Of a stretch of 22,068 bases of DNA, positions 16,680-22,068 are shown piece by piece. This stretch comes from JBEAOO01 sp041164825 (lineage in GTDB: Bacteria > Pseudomonadota > Gammaproteobacteria > Burkholderiales > Burkholderiaceae_C). Each line of letters starts with the position of its first letter. Position 1 is the first letter of the stretch. Position numbers and translations under genes: made by a program. The stretch lies in NCBI GenBank assembly GCA_041164825.1, contig JBEAOO010000180.1:1-22068 (forward strand), given 5' to 3'. The notes beneath the pieces are model-generated. The model saw nothing but the letters and a program-made list of their open reading frames with translations, had not been told where the DNA came from and did not search any database.

Positions 16680-18158
16680 ATGAACGCCCCCGACCGCCTG
16701 CCTGCCCTCGACACCGCCCGTCTGGTCACAGAGGTCGACAGCGCGTGGCAGACCGAGCTGCTGCCGCGCCTGAGCGAGTACATCGCCATCCCCGCCAAGA
16801 GCCCGATGTTCGATGCCGATTGGCAAGCCAGCGGTCACATCGACCGCGTGGTGCGCGACGCCGCTGAATGGGTGGAGCGCCAAGGCGTGGCGGGCCTGAA
16901 GCTGGAAGTGCTGCGCCTGCCCGGCCGCACGCCAGTGATCTTTTTTGAAGCGCCCGCCACCCGCGCCGGTGGCAACGCGCCAGACGCCCCCACCATCTGC
17001 CTCTACGGCCACCTCGACAAACAGCCCGAGTTCAATGGCTGGCGCGCGGGCTTGGGCCCGTGGACGCCCGTGTTCGATGGCACCCGGCTCTACGGCCGCG
17101 GCGGCGCCGACGACGGTTACGCCATCTACGCCGCCATCACCGCCATCCAGTCGCTCGACCGCCAGGGCGTGCCGCGCCCGCGCTGCGTCGGCCTGATCGA
17201 AACCTGCGAAGAAAGCGGCTCCTACGACCTGCCGGCCTACCTCGACGCGCTGCGCCCGCGGCTGGGTGACGTGGCGCTGGTGGTGTGCCTCGACAGCGGC
17301 GCCGGCAACTACGACCAGCTCTGGCTCACCACCAGCCTGCGCGGCATGGTGAGCGGCGTGTTGAAGGTGGAGGTGCTGACCGAGGGCGTGCACTCCGGCG
17401 ACGCCAGCGGCCTGGTGCCATCGAGCTTCCGTGTGATGCGCCAGGTGCTCGACCGCCTGGAAGACAGCCGCACCGGGCACCTGCTGCCCGGCAGCTTCCA
17501 CTGCGAGGTGCCCGCCGAGCGCGTGGCCCAAGCGCGGGCGGCGGCCGCCATCTTGGGCGATGAACTCTTCAAGAGCTACCCCTGGGCCTGCGGCGCCGAC
17601 GGCGGCCCCGTGCTGCCCATGACCGGCGACCCGGTCGAGGCCCTGCTCAACCGCACCTGGCGTCCCACGCTCAGCGTCACCGGGGTGGATGGTTTTGCCC
17701 CACTGGGCAGCGCCGGCAACGTGCTGCGCCCCTACACCGCCTTCAAGCTCAGCCTGCGCCTGCCGCCGCTGGTGGACGGCGCCAGCGCCGCCGCGCAGCT
17801 CAAAACCGTGCTCGAAGACAACGCCCCCTACAACGCCAAAGTCACCTTCGAGCCCGACGGCCGCGCCGGCACCGGCGGCGCCACCGGCTGGAACGCGCCC
17901 AGCCTGTCGCCCTGGCTGGCCGAGGCGCTCGACGCCGCCAGCCACACCCACTTCGGCGCCCCTTGCGGCCACATCGGCCAAGGCGGCACCATCCCGCTGA
18001 TGAGCCTGCTGCAACAAGGCTTCCCCAAGGCCCAAATGATGGTCTGCGGCGTGCTCGGCCCCAAGAGCAACGCCCACGGGCCGAACGAATTTCTGCACGT
18101 GCCGTATGCCAGCAAGCTCACCGCAGCGGTGGCGCAGGTGATGGCGGCGTGTCCGTGA
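16680..18158 (+). CDS. M20 family metallopeptidase
   Basis: A 492-residue cytoplasmic di-zinc peptidase of the M20/M28 type, closest in look to CNDP-like dipeptidases. The zinc ligands and catalytic residues are all in place: His111 and catalytic Asp113 (LYGHLDKQPE), bridging Asp144 (GRGGADDGYA), the general base/zinc pair Glu177-Glu178 (ETCEESGS), Asp205 (VCLDSGAG), and His466 (SNAHGPNEFL). The lid domain lies between about 215 and 390, with the SLRGM and GVHSGDASG motifs typical of this group. No signal peptide. The ATG at 16680 follows the hairpin cluster. The specific substrate is unknown. The gene ends inside the start of the monooxygenase gene. Confidence 0.92.
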   Translation: MNAPDRLPALDTARLVTEVDSAWQTELLPRLSEYIAIPAKSPMFDADWQASGHIDRVVRDAAEWVERQGVAGLKLEVLRLPGRTPVIFFEAPATRAGGNAPDAPTICLYGHLDKQPEFNGWRAGLGPWTPVFDGTRLYGRGGADDGYAIYAAITAIQSLDRQGVPRPRCVGLIETCEESGSYDLPAYLDALRPRLGDVALVVCLDSGAGNYDQLWLTTSLRGMVSGVLKVEVLTEGVHSGDASGLVPSSFRVMRQVLDRLEDSRTGHLLPGSFHCEVPAERVAQARAAAAILGDELFKSYPWACGADGGPVLPMTGDPVEALLNRTWRPTLSVTGVDGFAPLGSAGNVLRPYTAFKLSLRLPPLVDGASAAAQLKTVLEDNAPYNAKVTFEPDGRAGTGGATGWNAPSLSPWLAEALDAASHTHFGAPCGHIGQGGTIPLMSLLQQGFPKAQMMVCGVLGPKSNAHGPNEFLHVPYASKLTAAVAQVMAACP

Positions 18159-18517
18159 ACCAGGGTTCGCGCGACGCTGCCGATGGCGCGTCGGATCCCC
18201 GGCTGGTGCGTCTGGCGCACCTGGTGATCGACCCGCTGCAACTGGCCGCCTACCGGGCCGCCCTGAGCGAGGGCATCGAGGCGGCGCTGCGTCTGGAGCC
18301 GGGGGTGCTGACGCTGTTTGCGGTGTCGGCTCAAGCCGATCCGACGCGGTTCACGCTGCTGGAGATTTATGCCGATCAGGCCGCCTACGAGGCGCATCTG
18401 AGGTCGCCGCACTTTCTGCACTACAAGGCGCTGACACAGGACATGGTGCGTTCGCTGGAATTGGTGGACACGGTGCCGCTCTTGCCGGGCACGCCGAGGC
18501 TGCCGCAGCGGGGGTGA
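18155..18517 (+). CDS. YgiN-like antibiotic biosynthesis monooxygenase (ABM) domain protein
   Basis: A 120-residue single-domain protein from a GTG at 18155 that overlaps the peptidase stop (GTGA). Another GTG at 18149 would add two residues; no ATG is available. Residues about 18-110 fit the ferredoxin-like ABM fold: VRLAHLVIDPLQLAAYRAAL, then EPGVLTLFAV, then TLLEIYADQAAYEAHLRSPHF, the last being the most typical piece. Family members include quinol monooxygenases and small enzymes that need no cofactor. Start overlap suggests translation coupled to the peptidase, but no shared pathway is evident. The reaction is not known. Confidence 0.82.
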   Translation: MNQGSRDAADGASDPRLVRLAHLVIDPLQLAAYRAALSEGIEAALRLEPGVLTLFAVSAQADPTRFTLLEIYADQAAYEAHLRSPHFLHYKALTQDMVRSLELVDTVPLLPGTPRLPQRG

Positions 18518-18556
18518 TGGCGCCGCGAGAATATGGGCTTGCCGTGTTTTTGCACC

Positions 18557-19342
18557 ATGAATCAAAAAGCCCTCACCAAGACCCTCGCCGCCATCATCCT
18601 GGCGCTGTGCTCTGCCGCGTATTCCTACTTCAAGGACGGCGCGTCTGCGCCGCCGCGGTCAGAACGCCAGTCGTCGCCGTCGTCTCAGCAACAGCAACCC
18701 GCCGAGCCGCGCCAGCAAGCTGAGCGCCAAGCGCGTGCGCCCAAAGCGCCGAGCGTGGCGGGCGAGTTCGACTACTACGTGCTGTCGCTCTCCTGGTCGC
18801 CCTCGTTTTGCGCCACGCAAAAGCCCGGCGCGCAGCCGGAGCAGTGTGGGGCGGGGCGGCGCTTCGGCTTTGTGGTGCACGGGCTGTGGCCGCAGTTTGA
18901 CAAGGGCTGGCCGCAGGACTGCGACACGGCACATGGGGACAGGGTGCCTGAGGCGCTGGTGAGCCAGATGCTGGACATCATGCCCAGCCGCAAGCTGGTG
19001 GGCCACGAGTGGGCCAAGCACGGCAGCTGCAGCGGGCTGGACCCGGCGGGCTACTTTGCCGCAGCGCGGCAGGCGCGGGCGGCGGTGCACATTCCTGCGC
19101 AGTTCCAAGCGCCGAACGACTACCTCACCACCACGCCCGGCGCGCTGAAACAAGCGCTGCTGGCCGCCAACCCGCAGCTGCGCGACGACATGCTGTCCGT
19201 GACGTGCAAAGACCGCACCTTGCAGGAAGTGCGCGTGTGCCTGAACAAAGACCTGAGCGCGCGCGCCTGTGGTGCCAACGAACGGCGCGAGTGCCGCAGC
19301 GAGCAGCTGGTGTTGCCGCCGGTTCGGAGCGGCAGCTTGTGA
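18557..19342 (+). CDS. Secreted ribonuclease T2
   Basis: A 261-residue exported ribonuclease that cleaves single-stranded RNA through a 2',3'-cyclic phosphate. The N-terminus MNQKALTKTLAAIILALCSA is a signal peptide or anchor. It is followed by a Ser/Gln/Pro/Ala-rich linker (about 28-66) before the catalytic domain. CAS1 is FVVHGLWPQF with His108; CAS2 is GHEWAKHGSC with Glu151, Lys154 and His155, so the active site is intact. Paired cysteines (85, 97, 122, 158 and others) suit a periplasmic or extracellular protein. The ATG at 18557 is preferred over one at 18533 because it puts the basic and hydrophobic signal residues at the very start. Its stop overlaps the next gene (GTGA). Confidence 0.92.
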   Translation: MNQKALTKTLAAIILALCSAAYSYFKDGASAPPRSERQSSPSSQQQQPAEPRQQAERQARAPKAPSVAGEFDYYVLSLSWSPSFCATQKPGAQPEQCGAGRRFGFVVHGLWPQFDKGWPQDCDTAHGDRVPEALVSQMLDIMPSRKLVGHEWAKHGSCSGLDPAGYFAAARQARAAVHIPAQFQAPNDYLTTTPGALKQALLAANPQLRDDMLSVTCKDRTLQEVRVCLNKDLSARACGANERRECRSEQLVLPPVRSGSL

Positions 19343-19713
19343 GGCCCACCGGCAGCGACGCGCCCAAGCCGACCGAGGACAAGGTGGCGGCCGTGCCCGC
19401 TGCCCGCGCAGAGATGCGCGGCCCCTTGATCGCCTCCGTCGCGGCTTTGTCATTGCTCGGCCTGCTGGGCGCCTGCCTGGTGTTGGCGCACGGCGGCTTC
19501 GAGACCTCGGGCAAGCGCGGCGGTTGGCATGTGTTTGTGCCGCCGCCGCAGTCGTACATCATGGTCGCTCTGATGTTGGCGCAGTCGGGCTTGGCGCTGG
19601 CGTGGCTGGTGCAGCAGGCCCGCTGGCGCCGCGGGGCGCAAGTGGCTGTGGCCGCAGGCTGGCTGGCCGCTGTGTGGGGGCTGACGGCGCTGCTGCGGTG
19701 GTGGCTGGCCTGA
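19339..19713 (+). CDS. Small three-helix membrane protein of unknown function
   Basis: A 124-residue protein from a GTG at 19339 that overlaps the RNase T2 stop by four bases. The frame is well supported by three clear hydrophobic segments: about 28-52 (GPLIASVAALSLLGLLGACL), 70-95 (SYIMVALMLAQSGLALAWLV) and 100-124 (ending LLRWWLA). Between the first two helices lies a polar loop with GGFETSGKRGGWHVFVPPP. I do not recognise a family. Coupling to the RNase gene implies that both are made together in set proportion. It could be an anchor, a protector or unrelated; nothing in the sequence decides. Confidence 0.7.
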   Translation: MRPTGSDAPKPTEDKVAAVPAARAEMRGPLIASVAALSLLGLLGACLVLAHGGFETSGKRGGWHVFVPPPQSYIMVALMLAQSGLALAWLVQQARWRRGAQVAVAAGWLAAVWGLTALLRWWLA

Positions 19714-19763
19714 GGGGCTGGGCGGCGGTGGCTCAGACCCGCAATACGCGCTGCCTCGGCGCC

Positions 19764-19806
19764 CGTGTCGTGACGACGCGGCGGCCGCGCAGCCTGTGAG
19801 GCCGCC
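19764..19806. terminator. Stem-loops between convergent genes
   Basis: CGTGTCG-TGA-CGACGCG (19764-19780, one G-T pair) is followed by GGCGGCC (19780-19786) with GGCCGCC (19800-19806). Both lie between the stop of the membrane protein (19713) and that of the DUF1304 gene (19810), which face each other. A two-way terminator is plausible, though neither strand has a T-run. Confidence 0.4.
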
Positions 19807-19809
19807 GGC

Positions 19810-20169
19810 TCAGCCCAGCGCGATCAGCGCCAAGCCCAGCGCGGCCGGCACAGTCTGGATGAAGAAGATTTTGCGGCTGACCGTCTTGGCGCCATACAGC
19901 CCAGCCACCGCCACGCAGAGCAGGAAGAACACCTTCACCGCGTTGCCGCCCGGCGTGCCCAGGCTCAGGCCCCAGAGCAGGCCGGCGGCCAGGAAGCCGT
20001 TGTACAGGCCCTGGTTGGCGGCCAGCACCTGGGTGACTTCGGCCTTGTCGGCGCTCATGCCAAAGGCCTTGCGGCCTCGGGGCGTGGTCCACAAAAACAT
20101 CTCCAGCACGAGGATGTAGACGTGCAGCAGGGCCACGAAGGCGACGACGATGTTGGCGAGCAGGGCCAT
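19810..20169 (-). CDS. DUF1304 family membrane protein
   Basis: A 119-residue inner-membrane protein with four hydrophobic segments, about 3-27, 52-70, 76-94 and 101-118. The first helix and following loop (VALLHVYILVLEMFLWTTPRG) and the ANQGLYNGFLAAGLLWGL stretch are the family hallmarks of DUF1304. The length matches the family. The ATG at 20169 starts right before the first helix. It lies 107 bp downstream of the FAD oxidoreductase in the same direction, with a GC stem in the gap, so it may have its own promoter. The family has no assigned function that I know. Confidence 0.88.
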   Translation of the reverse strand: MALLANIVVAFVALLHVYILVLEMFLWTTPRGRKAFGMSADKAEVTQVLAANQGLYNGFLAAGLLWGLSLGTPGGNAVKVFFLLCVAVAGLYGAKTVSRKIFFIQTVPAALGLALIALG

Positions 20170-20201
20170 GGGGCAGTCTTTCGTCTTTGAAGCTCGGCGA
20201 A

Positions 20202-20220
20202 GCCCGCTGCTGGGGCGGGC
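20202..20220 (-). terminator. GC stem between oxidoreductase and DUF1304 genes
   Basis: GCCCGC (20202-20207) pairs with GCGGGC (20215-20220) around a 7-nt loop. It lies between the oxidoreductase stop (20277) and the DUF1304 start (20169) and has no T-run, so it is at best a weak terminator. Confidence 0.3.
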
Positions 20221-20276
20221 GGATGGGGGCGTGCCTTGGTGGTGGGGTGAGCGCGGAGGGGCGGTCGCTTGGCCGT

Positions 20277-21935
20277 TCAGCCGCCGAGCATCGCCCGCCC
20301 CAGGGCTTCTGCCACCTCGATGCCGTCCACGCCGGCCGACATGATGCCGCCCGCGTAACCCGCGCCCTCACCGGCCGGGTAGAGCCCGCGCACATTGAGG
20401 CTTTGGAAGTCGCGGCCGCGGGTGATGCGCAGTGGGCTGGAGGTGCGGGTCTCCACACCAGTCAGCACCGCGTCGTGCATCGAAAAACCCTGGATCTGCC
20501 GGTTGAAGGCAGGCAGCGCCTCGCGCATCGCCTCGATCGCGTAGGCGGGCAGGGCCTCGTTGCCGCGCTCGCCCAGGTGCGTCATCGTCACGCCGGGTTT
20601 GTAGGACGGTTCGACGTTGCCTAGCTGGGTGGACGCCTTGCCGCGGATGAAGTCGCCCACCAGCTGGCCCGGCGCGTTGTAGTTGCTGCCACCGAGCACG
20701 TAGGCGTGTGATTCGAGCCGGCGCTGAAAGGCCATGCCGTCGAGCGGGTTCACCGGGCCCTCTGAGAGACCGTCTTGCCGGTAGTCCTGCGGGTTGATGC
20801 CTACGACGATGCCGGCGTTGGCGTTGCGCTCGTTGCGCGAGTACTGGCTCATGCCGTTGGTCACCACACGTTCGGGCTCGGAGGTGGCGGCCACCACCGT
20901 GCCACCCGGGCACATGCAGAAGCTGTAGACCGAGCGGCCGTTTTGGGCGTGGTGCACCAGCTTGTAGTCGGCCGCGCCCAGGATGGGGTGGCCGGCGTTG
21001 GGGCCGAAGCGCGCTTTGTCGATGATGCTTTGCGGGTGCTCGATGCGAAAGCCGACCGAAAACGGCTTGGCCTCCATGTACACACCGCGCTCGTGCAGCG
21101 CGGCAAAGGTGTCGCGCGCACTGTGGCCCAGGGCCAGCACCACGTGGTCGCTGCGCAGTGCTTCGCCGCTGTCCAGCGTCACGCCGCGCACCTGCTTGTG
21201 GCCATCGGCATCGGTGCTGAAGTGGAAGTCGGCCACGCGCTGCTGGAAGCGGATCTCGCCGCCCAGGGCTTCGATGTCGGCGCGCATTTTCTCGACCATG
21301 CTCACCAGCCGGAAGGTGCCGATGTGCGGCTTGGCGATGAACAGGATTTCTTCGGGCGCGCCGGCCTTGACGAACTCGGTCAGCACCTTGCGCGTGAGGT
21401 GGCGCGGGTCGCTGATCTGGCTCCAGAGCTTGCCGTCGCTGAAGGTGCCGGCGCCGCCTTCACCAAACTGCACGTTCGATTCGGGGTTGAGCTCACGGCG
21501 GCGCCACAGGCCCCAGGTGTCTTGCGTGCGCTCACGCACGGCCTTGCCGCGCTCCAGCACGATCGGGCGCAGGCCCATTTGCGCCAAGATCAACGCCGCA
21601 AAAATGCCGCAGGGGCCGAAGCCGACGACGACCGGGCGGATGGGCAGATCAGCGGGGGCTTGCCCTACCGGAACGTAAGCCATGTCCGGGCTGGGGCGCA
21701 GGTGTGGGTTGTCGGGGTGCTGGCGCAGCAGTTCGGCCTCGTGGGCGGCATCCACCAGGGCCACGTCGACGATGTAGACCGTCAGCAGCTCTGCCTTGCG
21801 GGCATCGAAGCTGCGTTTGAAGATGTGGAAGTGCGCAATCTGCGCGGGCGCCAGGCCCAGGGTGTGGGCGACCAGGGCGGCCAGGGCCTCTTCGGCGTGG
21901 GCCAGGGGGAGTTTGAGTTCGGAGATGCGGATCAT
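20277..21935 (-). CDS. NAD(P)/FAD-dependent oxidoreductase, COG2509 type
   Basis: A 552-residue flavoprotein. Residues 1-90 form a small N-terminal domain (MIRISELKLPL, HFHIFKRSFDARK). The FAD-binding Rossmann motif then appears as VVVGFGPCGIFAAL (Gly105, Gly107, Gly110), with the acidic residue at the end of strand 2 being Glu128 (IVLERG). QFGEGGAGTFSDGKL (156-170) and CMCPGGTVVAATSE are hallmarks of this 'FAD-dependent dehydrogenase' group; GLYPAGEGAGYAGGI near the C-terminus closes the FAD site. Length is typical. The ATG at 21935 starts the first strand. The group is widespread, and its substrate is not known. It reads away from the window's right end, with 133 bp of non-coding DNA upstream. 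Confidence 0.9.
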   Translation of the reverse strand: MIRISELKLPLAHAEEALAALVAHTLGLAPAQIAHFHIFKRSFDARKAELLTVYIVDVALVDAAHEAELLRQHPDNPHLRPSPDMAYVPVGQAPADLPIRPVVVGFGPCGIFAALILAQMGLRPIVLERGKAVRERTQDTWGLWRRRELNPESNVQFGEGGAGTFSDGKLWSQISDPRHLTRKVLTEFVKAGAPEEILFIAKPHIGTFRLVSMVEKMRADIEALGGEIRFQQRVADFHFSTDADGHKQVRGVTLDSGEALRSDHVVLALGHSARDTFAALHERGVYMEAKPFSVGFRIEHPQSIIDKARFGPNAGHPILGAADYKLVHHAQNGRSVYSFCMCPGGTVVAATSEPERVVTNGMSQYSRNERNANAGIVVGINPQDYRQDGLSEGPVNPLDGMAFQRRLESHAYVLGGSNYNAPGQLVGDFIRGKASTQLGNVEPSYKPGVTMTHLGERGNEALPAYAIEAMREALPAFNRQIQGFSMHDAVLTGVETRTSSPLRITRGRDFQSLNVRGLYPAGEGAGYAGGIMSAGVDGIEVAEALGRAMLGG

Positions 21936-22068
21936 GGGGGGCAGCCTAACGGCTTGTAGTTATCAAGCAGGGAAGGGGATTTTAGGATGCCGGCGACGCG
22001 TCGTTCTACGCGAGGGGGCAGGCGGCCATCCATCCTCCAAATGGGGGAAGGATGGGGCAGGGACTGTC
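21936..22068. other. Non-coding right end with two hairpins
   Basis: This holds the promoter side of the oxidoreductase gene. CGCGT/ACGCG (21997-22012) and CCATCCT/AGGATGG (22030-22055) are inverted repeats of 5 and 7 bp. No gene begins before the window ends. Confidence 0.4.

Noticed and set aside
16326..18098. A 590-codon minus-strand frame opposite the M20 peptidase
   Set aside because: Composition of a GC-rich shadow frame; the plus strand holds every zinc ligand of an M20 enzyme.

Overview
The window is about 22 kb of GC-rich DNA, and every recognisable gene fits a betaproteobacterium of the order Burkholderiales, most likely Comamonadaceae or a close relative. The support is the metX-metW pair, a PEP-CTERM surface protein, a Bcr-type exporter, a type 2 PyrF, and product sequences of Burkholderiales type. 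This placement is an inference from gene content; no rRNA gene is present. I see no tRNA, CRISPR array, insertion sequence or prophage.

Layout. (1) 1-1271, plus strand: the 3' end of a secreted protein with a C-terminal two-loop dockerin, followed 59 bp later by a small secreted protein that has a cohesin-like domain and a PEP-CTERM sorting tail. Together they look like a one-to-one docking pair in which the second protein places the first at the cell surface. (2) 1272-1746: no convincing gene, but strong nested inverted repeats. (3) 1747-5681, minus: a membrane-bound four-PAS hybrid histidine kinase whose stop overlaps the start of a YpfH-like serine esterase. (4) 5835-9919, minus: purB, then a compact AAA ATPase plus DUF4276 (TOPRIM-like) pair, then pyrF, all in one direction with gaps of 20, -4 and 31 nt. 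The ATPase/DUF4276 pair looks like a defence-type cassette lying between two nucleotide-synthesis genes, and is visibly less GC-rich in the rows I counted. (5) 10016-14500: a Bcr/CflA exporter, a glutathione S-transferase, a NarL-type regulator with a degenerate receiver, and a membrane-anchored FMN/Fe-S glutamate-synthase-like protein. (6) 14652-16503, plus: a promoter, a SAM-II riboswitch, an intrinsic terminator, then metX and metW, forming a complete S-adenosylmethionine feedback unit for methionine synthesis. (7) 16519-16606: a run of hairpins. (8) 16680-19713, plus: an M20 peptidase coupled to a YgiN-like monooxygenase, then a secreted RNase T2 coupled to a small three-helix membrane protein. 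(9) 19810-21935, minus: a COG2509-type FAD oxidoreductase followed by a DUF1304 membrane protein.

The items most worth pursuing are the dockerin/cohesin-PEP-CTERM pair, the two-gene ATPase/DUF4276 cassette embedded between purB and pyrF, and the SAM-II riboswitch with its terminator upstream of metX. All coordinates and residue numbers come from reading the sequence. Family assignments are by recognition of motifs and were not checked against any database.
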